Part shown: one piece after another, positions 1-11,111 of the stretch
Layout of the letters: each line of letters begins with the position of its first letter
How positions within the stretch are numbered: the stretch's first letter is position 1
Source: Prinsepia uniflora
Lineage: Eukaryota; Streptophyta; Magnoliopsida; Rosales; Rosaceae
Assembly (NCBI GenBank): GCA_032719365.1
Contig: CM064872.1
Coordinates: forward strand, 55,790,891-55,854,890
Direction: 5' to 3'
Length of the DNA: 64,000 nucleotides
Program-made: the position numbers and the translations under genes
The notes under the pieces: model-generated
What the model was told of the DNA's origin: nothing
Seen by the model: the letters and a program-made list of their open reading frames with translations, nothing else
The model's database searches: none

Positions 1-85
1 CTGTCAGAGTCTGACATGTCAGACCTGACAGCTGTCAGATGACGTCATGCTGATGTCAGCGATGACGTCAGCAGGTACTGTAGCT

Positions 86-160
86 GGCGCGTGAAGCCCA
101 CGCGCAGCCACTTCACGCGGCGCGTGAAGCCCACGCGTAGCCACTTCAGGCGGCGCGTGA
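86..160. repeat. GC-rich tandem repeat in the LTR (about 35 bp x 2)
   Basis: A unit beginning GGCGCGTGAAGCCCACGCG occurs twice in a row and a third partial copy starts near 151. The inverted LTR copy at 63800-63850 has about one unit, so the number varies between copies. Related CGCG-rich blocks occur at the matching place in other LTRs here (about 12935-12972, 26040-26070, 28955-29010). Confidence 0.7.
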
Positions 161-819
161 GGGCGCGTGGCAGGGAATTTGGGAAAGTGTTCAACACGGG
201 AAATCTTCTATTCGATGTAACGAACATTTTGGGACTAGTTTCGTGTCGATCGGACACCGTCTTGATATGTTTCGGGGCATCGGAAGGTTTAGGTTCGGTT
301 TTAAAAATAGTTAAAAATATCAGAAAATTACGGGGCTTCGGTAGGAAGTTAATCAAGTAGTTAGTAACCTTCTATTACGATTTGGACAGGTTTGAGAGTC
401 CCGGTGATGGTGATCGGCTCGGGGAGCCGTATGGCACGCAAATCGAGGCGGCAGCTTGGACGGTCTGTGAGTGGACCTTGTTTTCTAAATTGGTGCATGC
501 ATAAATGTTTATTATATGTTTTAAATGCTTGTTTATAATGCCATGGGTGCATTTGTATGTGGTTACGTATAAGCACGTATTTCGAGGTTTCAGCCTTATA
601 CGGTGCTTATACGGGTCTGTATCTCTGTATTGATTTAAATGAACTGGATTTGAATTTCAAAAGGATAAACTCGGGTATGAAACCCATTTGGTTTTGTCTC
701 GGGCATATGACCTCAGATTCTGGGCACGGTGCCCAACTGATGTCCTATGTTCGGGCACGAGACCCAGTCACTTTACGGTTTTGATTTCAGGTCAGGGAAC
801 CTTAAATGGATTCCCAGGT

Positions 820-1050
820 TCATGACGGTTTATGGGAACCGGCATGAACCCTTGTTATGGTATCGTGGTTCATGACGGTTTATGGGAACCGGCATGAACC
901 CTTGTTGGTTATTACGGTACATGACGGTTTATGGGAACCGGCATGTTACCTGGTTATGTTATTACGGTACATGACGGTTTATGGGAACCAGCATGTTACC
1001 TGATTATGGATATTATGGATCATGACGGTTCAAGGGAACCGGACATGAAT
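820..1050. repeat. Five tandem copies of a ~50-bp LTR repeat
   Basis: The core CATGACGGTTTATGGGAACC recurs about every 50 bp, in five copies with progressive divergence; the last has GGTTCAAGGGAACC. The inverted LTR copy also has five (62920-63150), so the array predates both insertions. No other LTR family in the window shows it. Confidence 0.85.
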
Positions 1051-1762
1051 GTTTATGTTATGTATATATATGTTCATCTACCTTCCTTTACTTCTATTAT
1101 CTCCTCCGGGGAGGGTCGTTGGCCTGGGTGGACTCCAGAGTAGTCACGGAGCACCGACTGAGTGGAGCCACCCCCCAGTTGGGTTCCTTACTCTCAGGAA
1201 GGCTATGGTTACTATTACCTCGAGTAGTATCAGTGGTCTGCGGACATTGACCTTGACTTTGAGAAGACTCGGATTGAGACCCGGGAAGCACGCGCGTAGC
1301 TTTGGATACCGTGACAGGATTGGTTGTGTGACTTATATGTATATATGATATATGATATGTGGTGTGCACAGGTGTGCACAGGATTTGAGCAGTGGCTCGT
1401 GTACTTGGTTTCTTTATGGTTTGAGGCCGAGTCCCTTATGGATTTGGGCAGTGGCCCGTATGGTCGTTTTCATTATGGTCCTTTCGACCTTGGTTTATAT
1501 CTGCTTTGGGCTTAGTCCCCCATATGGTTTGTTTTGGATAAATGGTTTTCGAATGCATGCATGCTTTTTAGTGGAGGGTACAAATGTCTTATGAAATGTT
1601 TTTATAAACTCTTGTTTTGTCCACTCACAGTTTTTAATATTTTGACTGCCCTTCAGGTTGACATCGGATGTGGACTGTAGCAGAGACCGAGATATCACAT
1701 GCCTCCTCCGGATCCTGGCGTACTCTGATAGCCCGGGAGGGCAAAGGTCGGAAATATCCCTT

Positions 1763-1783
1763 GTCTGACACTTCGTGTCAGAC
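1763..1783. other. Perfect 9-bp stem-loop near the LTR 3' end
   Basis: GTCTGACAC and GTGTCAGAC form a 9-bp stem around a 3-nt loop, about 55 bp before the LTR end. Equivalent hairpins occur at 62229-62249, 20859-20879 (decayed) and 27605-27625. The conserved position suggests a role in the R/U5 transcript, such as RNA structure near the polyadenylation region, but that role is inference. Confidence 0.7.
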
Positions 1784-1836
1784 GGGAGCAGGGTCATCCC
1801 GCACTAATCCCGGGGGGATTGGGATGGGTCCTGTCA

Positions 1837-3558
1837 CCTAGCCCACCAGCAAAAATACCATCATGAGCATTTTCCTAAGTGAGTAGATCGAGGGATATAG
1901 AATATAGATGTAGTGTCACTACTAAGAAGCAGGGCTTGTGCTTTGGCCAAATCCTCAATCCCATATTGATCTCTATTTGGAACATTGGAGTCAAGCTCAT
2001 TTGAAGGAACTCCCCAGTCTAGACCAAACTGTCTAGCAAACCTATTCAGATAATACGGCTCCAACCAAAGATTTTGTCCAACTCGTACAGGTAGTAATGA
2101 GGAATGCAGACACACCAAAAAGTCAAATTACTCACTTGTTAATTTCCCATCATCTTCTAAGAAGCAACCCGTCTCTTCAACGAAGACATGTGGCTGATAA
2201 ACAACAGATTGGGATAAGCGGAAGAGGGTTCGAGCTTCAGTAATGCTAAACAGGTTGGGTTCTACACCAGCATAGAGTTTCAAAAGAGGATAATTCTCGG
2301 AAAATTCACTATCAACCCATGACTTATATAAAGAAGGGAAATATTATCCCAACCAGCTGATCACATAATGAATGGGGAAAGAAGTACCTGATGAGCCAGG
2401 TACTTTCGAGTTGGTGGCAATGGCGCCTAATCCGTGATAAATGTATCCCAAAGTCACTGGTGCCACAGAAACTTTAATACCTTGGGCCATCAAGCCGGCC
2501 ATATAAAAGCATTCTAGTCTAATTCGATAGCTAAGAGATGGAAGCACAAATCTGCTAAGCCAAAAAGCTAAGTAGGCAGCCAGATCTCCTTCATCAGAAA
2601 CCTGTAAAACCATCCTTCCAGCAGTTGCAAAGTTCTCATGTTGTTTTGTTGAAATTTTTTTCTGTGTACCAAAACCATCATGAAAAAGTGGTCCACGGTA
2701 AAAGTGCGTGAGCCAATGAGACCAGTAGATATGGCTTAGACCATGAAAGTCACACAGCTGAGCATGGACCCTCAAGAGCTCTGCAATAGTTGAGGGATAT
2801 GAGTCTGATTGCTTCAAGTCGATGTTAGGTGGAATAAACTCTTCACAAGGAACCCCGCTTATTGGCAAGCCACCGATGACTTTCAAATCATATAAAGAGA
2901 TACTCATCTCACCATTCTCTTGGTGAAAGGTATTGGATAACGGACCCCAAAGTTCAAAAAATGCTTTCCAAAGGGCAGAAGAGTACTCATAGGAGTAGCG
3001 GGAGACATCAACAACACCATATATCCCGGCTTGATTAAGTTGGTCCTCAAAACTCACTAAAGTAAGTTCAGTCCATTCAAGTAGACTAATTTCAAAGGTA
3101 GTGCATCCGCAAAAATCAAAGCACGTGGTCCACCCTTTTTTTTTCTGCATCATCCTATAAATAAGAGGATAGAAATCAGTGCTTACCTCCCCTTCGCTAT
3201 CTCCTTGCCGGTGGTTGTTGACTTTTGACAATGAGTAGCAATCAATAGGATCACCATGATTCTGGCAGGACTTGATGACCCCATCCTCCGCATTAGCATC
3301 AAATTTGAGAAATCCACAATTCAATTTGTCCTTGGTAACCCATATTGTACCATAGGATAAAGCCACATTGATTTTGAGCGACGCCATTGATGTCGATCGG
3401 GGGTACAAGTGGCCAATTTTAGGTTCCTTCCTCTTCTCGTCAAAAGCCCGTTGAGCACGAAGTTTGCCATGTGGATCCATTACTTGAGAGTACATGGGAA
3501 TATTGGTCAAATAAGAAGAGTTGGTATCAAGTCTTGTACGTGCAAATCTCTCACACAT
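1837..3558 (-). pseudogene. Plant mobile domain (PMD, aminotransferase-like) pseudogene
   Basis: The minus strand reads from ATG at 3558 for 404 codons and continues in the same frame to 1837. The 404-codon part holds the PMD hallmark DLKVIGGLPISG, then an acidic/proline patch and WSHWLTHFYRG. The continuation holds the typical PMD tail (NLWLEPYYLNRFARQFG) and ends near a WW pair. In-frame stops lie at 2344-2346 (TAA), 2128-2130 (TAA) and 1861-1863 (TGA). The LTR to the left cuts the frame at 1836/1837, so the 3' end is lost or lies beyond the LTR. PMD proteins occur both as host genes linked to silencing and as transposon cargo; this copy cannot give a full product. An intron is possible in the 5' part, but I saw no clear need for one. 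Confidence 0.7.
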
Positions 3559-4633
3559 ATAACTCTTGAGAGGGCATCTGTTGAAACAAAAAAAAATATA
3601 ATTAAGGAAATAAAATCCCTAATAGAATATGTGGCTGAAAATATTCAAATGAGTTTGTAAAAAATAAAAATCTTTCAAAATTAGCTTTAGGGTATTTACC
3701 CTTTGGATATTTGAAACATAAAGAAAATAACAAGATCAGAAGGACTTTTGAATTCAAAAAAATCCTAGCTGTTTGAAATTTGAATTAAAAGATCATTAGC
3801 TATTTTTATGAATTCAAACTATTAAGTTTATCACGCCCAATCCTGAAAGTAAGTTCAATCCATTCGAGTAGACCAATTTCAAGGGTAGCTCATCCGCAAA
3901 AATCAAAGCAAGTGGTTCACCCCTCTTTTTTCTGCATCATCCTATAAATAAGAGGATAGAAATCAGTGCTTACTTTCCTTTCGCTATCTCCTTGCTGGTT
4001 GTTATTGACTTTTGACAATGAGTAGTAATCAATAGGATCACCATGATTCTGGCAAAACTTGATGACCCCATCCTCCACATCAGCATCAAATTTGAGAAAT
4101 CCACAATTCAATTTGTCCTTGGTAACCCATACTGTGCCACATGATAAAGCCACATAGATTTTGAGCGACCCCATTGATGTCGATCGGGGGTACAAGTGGC
4201 CAATTTTAAGTTCCTTCCCCTGCTCGTCAAAAGCCCGTTGAGCACGAAGTTTGCCATGTGGATCCATTACCTGAAAGTACACGGGAAAATTGGTCAAATA
4301 AGAAGAGTTTGTATCAAGTCTTGTACGTGCAAATCTTTCACACATACAACTCTTGAAGGGGCATCTGTTGAAACAAAAAAAATATAATTAAGGAAATAAA
4401 ATCCCTAATAAAATATGTGGCTGACAATATTCAAATGAGTTTGTAAAAAATAAAACTCTTTCAAAATTAGCTTTAGGGTATTTACCCTTTGGATATTTGC
4501 AACATAAAGAAAATAACAAGATCAGAAGGACGTTTGAATTCAAAAAAATCCTAGCTATTTGAAATTTGAATTAAAAGATCATCAGCTATTTTTTTTTAAA
4601 TTCAAACTACCAAGTTTATCACGCCCAATCCTG
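3059..4633. repeat. Tandem direct duplication, 787-bp unit x 2
   Basis: Bases 3059-3845 and 3846-4633 are near-identical direct copies, from AAAGTAAGTTCA to CGCCCAATCCTG. Each holds the first ~140 codons of the PMD pseudogene plus its upstream AT-rich region. The copies join with no spacer at 3845/3846. The duplication post-dates the PMD sequence, since differences are mostly single substitutions and length changes in the T-run near 3135 and 3930. Confidence 0.9.
3846..4345 (-). pseudogene. Duplicated 5' fragment of the PMD pseudogene
   Basis: ATG at 4345 opens a 142-codon frame matching the first third of the PMD copy at 3558, with scattered substitutions. It shifts frame at a shortened T-run near 3930 and then ends at the duplication junction. 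It has no PMD core and cannot be functional. It is separated from the longer copy by the duplicated upstream segment. Confidence 0.8.
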
Positions 4634-4639
4634 CCCTCA

Positions 4640-4660
4640 CTACTTATATATAAAGACATA
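4640..4660 (+). promoter_or_regulatory. TATA-like box TATATATAAAG
   Basis: CTTATATATAAAGACATA lies just after the second copy of the 787-bp unit and before a purine-rich tract. It resembles a plant TATA box, but no plus-strand gene follows, so its activity is doubtful. Confidence 0.25.
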
Positions 4661-4664
4661 TGGA

Positions 4665-4960
4665 ATACGACTGAAATGGGAGAGGAAAAGAAAGGTAGAA
4701 AAAAGTTAGACAAAGAAGCAAACAAGCGAGGTGGAGAGAAAACACAGAGAGAGGATAGAAGGAAAAGGAAGTTAAGGAAAAAAGTAGAGAGGGAGTCAGA
4801 GAAAAGAGGGAAAAAGAAAAGAAAAAAAAGAGAGTGAAAAAGTTGGGGAGTCAAGAGTGAAAAGAGAGAAGAGAAGTCAGCAAAGAGAAAAAGAAAGGAA
4901 AAAAGAAAAAAGAAGGAAATAAAATAGCAGAGGAGGCCACAGGAAAAAAGGGGAAGAAAG
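4665..4960. repeat. Purine-rich (GA/GAAA) low-complexity tract
   Basis: About 300 bp are almost purely A and G on the plus strand. The open frames on either strand (Lys/Arg/Glu-rich or Phe/Ser/Leu-rich) are by-products of composition. Such tracts often come from decayed 5' leaders of retroelements; no family can be named. Confidence 0.8.
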
Positions 4961-5019
4961 GTATAAAATGATCTTATGCTGTTTCATTCTATCAAATGGT
5001 GTAAATATGAAATTCTTCG

Positions 5020-5340
5020 TGAAAATATGATCGATCATGATCATGGTGTTAACGTAAAAGGCACAGTCGATCATAATCGACTAAGAAATTTTGATATTCA
5101 TACAAATGGACGATCATGATCGTCCGAAAAAATTATGAATATCAAAGAAAGTGAACAATCATGATAGTTCGTGGCAAGAAAGAAAGTCATGTTCATAGAC
5201 CTCAAAGAAAAATGGACGATCAAGTCCAAGAAGTATGTAATGGCATGGTCGATCCGAGAAAGAGAAATAAACTTTTTATGAACATAAAAAAATTGGTCGA
5301 TCATGATTGGCCGATGTTCATGAACATCCATACAAAAACA
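5020..5340. repeat. Cluster of GATC-centred palindromes
   Basis: Perfect palindromes occur at 5027-5038 (ATGATCGATCAT), 5036-5045 (CATGATCATG) and 5108-5125 (GGACGATCATGATCGTCC). A 6-bp-arm hairpin lies at 5066-5081 (GTCGAT/ATCGAC), and imperfect versions follow near 5155 and 5290. They alternate with copies of ATTCATACAAATGG-like sequence. The region has no credible gene. From 5341 to 5790 I see only AT-rich unique sequence. Confidence 0.6.
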
Positions 5341-5792
5341 AAGAAGTAATATTGAGACCCCAAGCGTGCAAAATTACCTTCGAGAAAGGAGCACTTATCT
5401 TCTGGACGTGCACCCACAAAATTGATAAAGTGGTAAATGTGAGATGGAGTCTGTGCCTGTAGAGGATGAAGAAGGAAATAATTAAATGCATGCGGCCGTG
5501 AAAATGAAAGTGCTTAGAGACAATAATGGTTGCAAGGTTCAAAAATCGGGACATGCAAGCAATTTGTGGGAGAAAGTATGCTATAAGTAATTAGTATGGA
5601 ATTAACAAAAAAAGTTATAATGACATGGATGGGTGTGCATGTTACAGACCAAAAAAGGTGAAAATATGGAAAAGTGATCAACATCTCTCTGCTCAATTGT
5701 CAGCAACTATAATGAAGTCCCTTGATTGTTTCAATTGATAGCTACAAAATCTTCAAGTAAAAGGAAGGTATCAATTGACTTGGTGCATGCAA

Positions 5793-6893
5793 GGATGAAA
5801 ATATCGATATCGACGGATATATCGCTCGCCGAATTTACGGATATCTCGCCCCAAATATCGATATCGATATCGATATCGTTTACGGTCAACAAAAATGACG
5901 GAAATTGGGTCCAAATGACGGAAATTTGGAATGAAACTTTGGCAAACACTTAAGTACCCAATAATGGTTATATAGGACTAATAAAAACTATAAAATGACT
6001 TTGATATAATAAATATATGACAATTGTTTGATGTAATATAATTCTGTCGATGACTAATAATATAAAATTTTAAATATAAATATAAATTGAAGTGAGTTAC
6101 TATAATTGAATGTTAAAAAGGTTAAAAACAAAACAATAAACATACAAAAATTCAATGTAAAAAAATGATAAAATAAATTTAAATATATTTAATATTGGAA
6201 AAAACAATGAAAAAATATGGTCAAATTTTGTTTAAAAAATTGGAAGTAATAGATTATATAAAATTGAACAAAAAATGGAAAAAAAAACAACCTTTGAAAA
6301 ATTGGAATAAATGAATAAAAAAGGAAAAAACAAAAAAAAAACAATTATTGAGAGCCAGGGGGGTCGAACCCAAGACCCCCCAAATGAATCCAAAAACCTA
6401 AACCAACTCTGCTTGGCCAATTTTATTAAATTGTATAACATTAAGTATATAAGTATACAAAGAACAAAGGAAAGAACAAAAAATATAACCATTAAAGGCA
6501 ACCAGGGGGGTCGAACCCAAGACCCCCCAAATGAATCCAAAACCACAAACCAACTCTGCTGGGCTGCATTTTGTTAAATTATATAACGTCAATTATATAA
6601 GTATACCTATTAACCGGCTAGCAACAGTCTCCCCCTACCTCCCGCCGGGTCTGCAACTCGGGTTTTCCGACCCGGCGGCATGACCCGACGATATTTCCTT
6701 CGATTTAAGTCCAATTTTTACGAACTAATAGTGCATTTTCATCGTTTTGATCCTAGAAAATGATCGGTGGACTCAAAACATGTCAATTGTTCGATATTGA
6801 GGCGAATTTCTTTCCCCCCTTCTTATATGTGGCCGGCCTAAATTACCGAAATTTCGGCGAAATTTCGGCGACATTCACCGATATTTTCATCAA
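5793..6893. mobile_element. Small non-autonomous element with diverged terminal inverted repeats
   Basis: The left end (GATGAAAATATCGATATCG, then ACGGATATATCG and CCGAATTTACGG) is mirrored by the right end, whose reverse complement begins GATGAAAATATCGGTGAATG and continues with CGAAATTTCGCCG. Both ends abut a GCATGCA motif. The inside is AT-rich, has no transposase, and includes an (ATATCG)n palindromic stretch near 5849-5875 and the tRNA-like pair at 6311-6607. Length about 1.1 kb. The superfamily is unknown and no clean target duplication was found. Confidence 0.45.
6311..6607 (-). repeat. Two tandem tRNA-like units with A- and B-box-like elements
   Basis: Bases 6311-6455 and 6463-6607 are two direct copies about 152 bp apart. 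On the minus strand each reads AGCAGAGTTGG (A-box/D-arm like), then 32-33 nt, then GGTTCGACCCC (a strong B-box/T-arm match). A C5-G5 stem around the B box completes the T arm. That spacing matches real tRNA genes. The anticodon arm and acceptor pairing are degraded, so these are not functional tRNA genes but tRNA-derived sequence such as a SINE head, possibly with residual Pol III signals. Confidence 0.5.
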
Positions 6894-6899
6894 TGGGTG

Positions 6900-8600
6900 C
6901 ATGCAAAGCAATAACCAAAAGATATTAGAAAAGTCAAAAAGTAGTAAAGGAAGAAAGATGATATTCATATTGATGTTCACACATCATTCATCTTTCAAGG
7001 CTACGGACAAAATGAAGGGAAAGATGATTGTTATGTTCATACATCACAATAAAAAATGAATGCTCACATACATCACATGAATAGAAAAGGTGAATGTGAG
7101 ACACAGAATTTTCCCCATCACCACAAGCTATATTAATTAGGGTGGCATACCAATATTTATCTTCAGGCGTTCCTTTTTGTTCCGCGAGAAATGGAGGACC
7201 AAAAAAAATGTCAATTCTGAAAAGTTTTATGTGGTTTGTTTAAAGCAGGCCAATAAATCAGGGGGTTTTTGAAATAGAGAGCAGAGTAGCGACCTCTCAT
7301 CGTTTCTTTTATGAGCTTGGATGTGACTCGCGAATTGAGAAAGAAACAGAAGAGGACAAATATTAGAAGGTGGTGTCGTTTACTACAACAAATACATTTG
7401 TAGTGGGGCTCAAAAAAAATATATTAATGAGTCATCAAAATGTTCATTAATTAAGCTTAAGCCATTTTAAAGACCTGAAATCACTTCTAAAAATTCCCGA
7501 GCCCAAAAATTCTATTTTTCAAAACCCAAGCTCATTAAAATTTTCCCAGAACTACGCCAGTTTGATCCCGTTAAGGGTACGTAGACAATCTAGATTATTC
7601 TAGATGCAACCACCCCCCTTAAATAAATTTGTACTTCTTTGAAGTCAATTCTATTTTTCAAATAGCCAAACACATATTTTAATGGGTCATTCACTCATTA
7701 AAAATCTTTCGAACTACGTCGGTTTGATTCCTGCAAAGGGATACCTAGGCAATCTAGTATACCCACTAGATGCAACCGCAACCATTCTTGAATCACTGGT
7801 TATTTCTAACTAAATTCTCCCAAACACATTTCCAAGAACATTTCTAAACACATTTTCCAAATACAATTCTTATTTTTAGCGAGTCATTCACTCATTAAAA
7901 ATTCTGGAACTACAAGTGGCTTGATTCTGATGACGGATACGTAGACAATCTAAGGTTCGACTTAGGTGCAGCTGCAAACAAATCAAATAAAAATTTTATT
8001 CTCGTATTTAATTTCATTTGGAAGCATAATCAAAAGGTTTTTCTCGGAGACAAGATAATGTAATTAAAAGGCACATTTGCCTTGGATGGGTCGTACCCTA
8101 AAAATAATAATAAAACCGCCATCAATTAGGCATAGTGGTGAGATTATGTTGGGAAGCAAATTTTTCCTCTATAATTAGATAGGTTATTCATTGATGTATG
8201 GCTTTGAGTTTAGGATTTTAGGATGTTACAATGTTAGGAGCATTGTAGTTTCATATATTATGGATTGATGTATGTCATTAGGTGTAGGATATTAGGATTT
8301 TTGGACTGGTGAAGAATTTAGGACTAGTGATGGATTTTAGGATGCTATATGGGTTTAGTTTCACAGATAACGTGAAATATGACTAGTTGCGTTGTTGGTA
8401 GATGCATTGGCATATTTGTTGAAATAGGATAGGCTATTTAGCATATATGCACCTTGTGCTCGCATATGTGTTACCCTTTGCATCCTACTAGAACTTTTGT
8501 TTCGCTTTGCACCATAAACTCACTACTCATTCACATTTTGTGCTTAGTTGGTTAGTTGTTTAGTAGCTATTTGGTATATGCATGCATATGACATAGACAT
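6900..8600. repeat. AT-rich non-coding sequence with three diverged ~170-bp repeats
   Basis: Three decayed copies of an AACTACGYCRGTTTGATTCC...GGATACGTAGRCAATCTA block lie near 7550, 7710 and 7910, each followed by a pyrimidine/A-rich spacer and TGCARCCGC. Similar motifs are common in old plant Ty3/gypsy LTRs and untranslated regions. No open frame of note lies here. Bases 8050-8600 probably form the 5' flank of the MULE. Confidence 0.4.
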
Positions 8601-8607
8601 ATTTAGT

Positions 8608-11111
8608 ATGAAGGTACACTATGGTGGTGAATCGAATGGGGATGAGTCCAAATGGAATTACAAAGGGGGACAAGTGATGTTTTATGATTATATTACAATT
8701 GATTGAATTTCGTTATTGAAATTTAAGTATATAGGGAAAAATATAGGTTATTTTCCCTCTACTTTGTCTATATACTTTCATGATGTAGATAGTGATAGCT
8801 TGGTCAAAGTAACTTATGATGGTTAATTATTCAAACTGTGTGCAAATTATGCTAAGAATAGTAAATGTATCCCTATGTATATGAAAAGAGGAGGTGGTGA
8901 TGGGATCAAACGTCCAAGGCATGTGGAGACTGAAGATAAGACTATGGATATTAGGAAGATGAGTGCAAGAAGAAGCTAGTCAAAGAAACCAATACAGTCT
9001 TCTACTAATAGTGATTCAAAGACTAATGATGTTGAAGATGATGATTCTAAGTGGGTTGATGATGATTATAGACAAATGAATGAGATTAACATGGAAAATC
9101 ATGACGATAATCTGTTTGTAGCATATGTGGATGTTGAAAATTTTGATTCTGTGCCAAATAAAGGTGGTGGCGAGGAAAACCAAGAAGATGACGCACCTAA
9201 TTCTCCAAGGTTGAATGTATTTGAGTTAGAAACAAATAGCGGCAAGGAACATAAGCCTTCTAAAAAGATGCCAATGAGGAGGAAATCTATAATTTGGTCG
9301 TGTAATGAAGTTTTTGACTGCTGTAGTTTTTAGAGAAGCGATGAGAAGATATTTTGCCAAAGTGTGTCCAGGAAGAAGGATGTCCTTTTGTGATATATGC
9401 TTCTAAGCTAAATAGAAGGAGTACTTGCAAGTCAAAACTCACAATGGAGTACATGTATGTGGCCAGGGTACTAGCAATTATCATGCCAATTCCAAGTGGA
9501 TGAAGGTGAAATACATGAGGAAAATTACAAGCAAAAAGTGGGATGTTAGTGAATTTCAAGATATGGTTAATCAAGAAATCGGATATAGGCATGATATGAC
9601 AGAATGTTATAGGGTGAGAAGGCTGGCCTTTCAGATTCTTGAAGGGGCATACTTGTCCCAATATGAGAAGCTCGGGGACTGTTGTGAAGAGCTGGTTAAA
9701 GTTAATAATGGGAGCATAGTGAAAAGCAAGGCTGAAATGAAAGGTGGTGGATAATTTAGATTCCAAAGGGTATATGTCTACTTGGGTGCTTCCAAAGAAG
9801 GTTGGCTGAATGGTCGTAGGTCTTTCATTGGGTTGGATGGTGCTCATTTAAAAAGTCCCTACAGTGGCCAAATATTGAGTGTTATCTCAATTGATGTAAA
9901 CAATGGTATGTTTCCAGTAGCTTATGCCATTGTTGAGGTAGGAAGCTACTCCACTTGGAAGTGGTTCCTTGAGTTGTTAGCAGTGGATTTGAAGATTCAA
10001 AATAGTGAAGGATACTTTTTCATCACATATAACAAGAAGTGATTACTTGAGGTTGTGGGGCAGTTGTTTCCAAGAGCAGAACATAGGCATTGTACCAGAC
10101 ATAAGTATGCGAACTTCAATGCCCTCAATAAGGGTTTAGCACTGAAAATCAATTTGAAAGGATCTCAAGATGCATCATTCTAGCCTGGCACCACTAGGAG
10201 ATGAAGAAAATGGCTGAGTTGAGTCCTTCTACCTATGATTGGTTAAGTAAGATGGATCCAAGACAATGGACAAGGTCTCATTTCAACACAACTTTCAAGC
10301 ACGATATTCTTCTCAACAACCTCAATGAGGCATTCAACAAGTCAATATTGTCGGCTAGGAACAAGCCTATAACTGCCTTGCTTGAGACAATCATAACATA
10401 TTTAATGATGTTGCACTCTACAAAGAAGTAGGCATATGTGAATTGGATGTGGTATTAAATTGGTCCAAGGATAAGGCACATTTTAGAGAAGAAACAAAAA
10501 GAGGCTTAGTGGTGTGCTACAGTGCTTGTAGGGAATAAAGTGTTTGAAGTCACTCATCAAAGTGAGAGATAGATTAGAATGGAGTTGAAATCCAAGAAGT
10601 GTTCATGTAGAGAATGGGACTTAAATTGAATCCCATACCCACATGCTTGTGGAGCAATAGTAAGAATGCATTAGAAACCAGAGGCGTATGTACATGAATG
10701 CTACAACAAAGATACTTATTTGAGATGCTATGACAAGGTCATTGGAGCTAATGACAAGTGAGGATCAACGACAATCCTAGGGTTTACCTCATTTGAAGCC
10801 CCCAACATACCAAAAACAACTAGGTAAACCAAGGAAAAGTAGGAAAAAGTCTGTTGGTGAGGCAGACCTACCTCAAAATCCAACAAAGCTTGTAAGGTTC
10901 CACATTGAGATGAAATGAAGCAATTGTGGTCAATTTTGGCATATGCTTAACAAGTGCAAGGTATATATCACTATAATTAATTAAATTGATGCTTGTTTGC
11001 TGCTTTTTTTAATTTCACAGGTGCCTATCATAGTTAAGGCAGAAAGCTTAAGAAGGAAAAGAATGGAAGATAAAGAAAGAAAGAGAACAACAAGCTAAGG
11101 CAAGTGGAACA
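8608..11111 (+). pseudogene. Mutator-like element (MULE) transposase pseudogene, 5' and central part
   Basis: Conceptual translation from ATG 8608 gives the MULE order: an N-terminal MuDR-type region (VHYGG...FYDY), an acidic linker (9000-9250), a CPGRRMSF-like motif, and the transposase core with FIGLDGAHLKSPYSG (about 9825-9875). KYANF follows a CTRH near 10090, then a C-terminal region with CSCREWDLN..IPYPHACGAI, a SWIM zinc finger (about 10600-10660), and a CX2C knuckle (about 10920). Many in-frame stops and frameshifts break it, several as TGG to TAG or TGA. The second catalytic Asp region (usually SDRQKG) reads TYNKK, so the triad is lost. A solo LTR interrupts the 3' part at 11112. No terminal inverted repeats were identified. 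Confidence 0.8.
11107..11111. repeat. Target-site duplication GAACA (left)
   Basis: GAACA at 11107-11111 is repeated at 14313-14317 and brackets the solo LTR exactly. It shows the MULE 3' part was continuous before the insertion. Confidence 0.75.

Larger units (their letters stand above)
1..1836 (+). mobile_element. Long LTR of a Ty3/gypsy-type retrotransposon, 3' part (cut by window start)
   Basis: The block matches the reverse complement of 62176-63935 almost base for base, and its 3' edge reads GGGTCCTGTCA, the same kind of CA-ended LTR terminus as the 3' LTR at 27679. It carries modules shared with the other long LTRs here: a GC-rich CGCGTG tract (86-165), an AGTAGTTAGTAACC motif (about 356-370), a run of 50-bp repeats (820-1050), and a 3' hairpin (1763-1783). 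The base after it (1837) opens directly into a plant mobile domain pseudogene and no primer-binding site follows. It is therefore a solo LTR or the 3' LTR of an element lying to the left. The U3 start is outside the window, so target duplications cannot be tested. Confidence 0.8.

Noticed and set aside
820..1050. CRISPR-like array (regular 50-bp repeats)
   Set aside because: Units are contiguous diverging tandem repeats in a plant LTR with no unique spacers or cas genes.
4559..5074. Lys/Glu/Arg-rich and Phe/Ser-rich frames
   Set aside because: Composition artefacts of the purine-rich tract; no domain, start context or splice support.
6352..6430. Functional tRNA gene
   Set aside because: A- and B-box spacing fits, but the acceptor and anticodon arms do not fold; it is called tRNA-like only.
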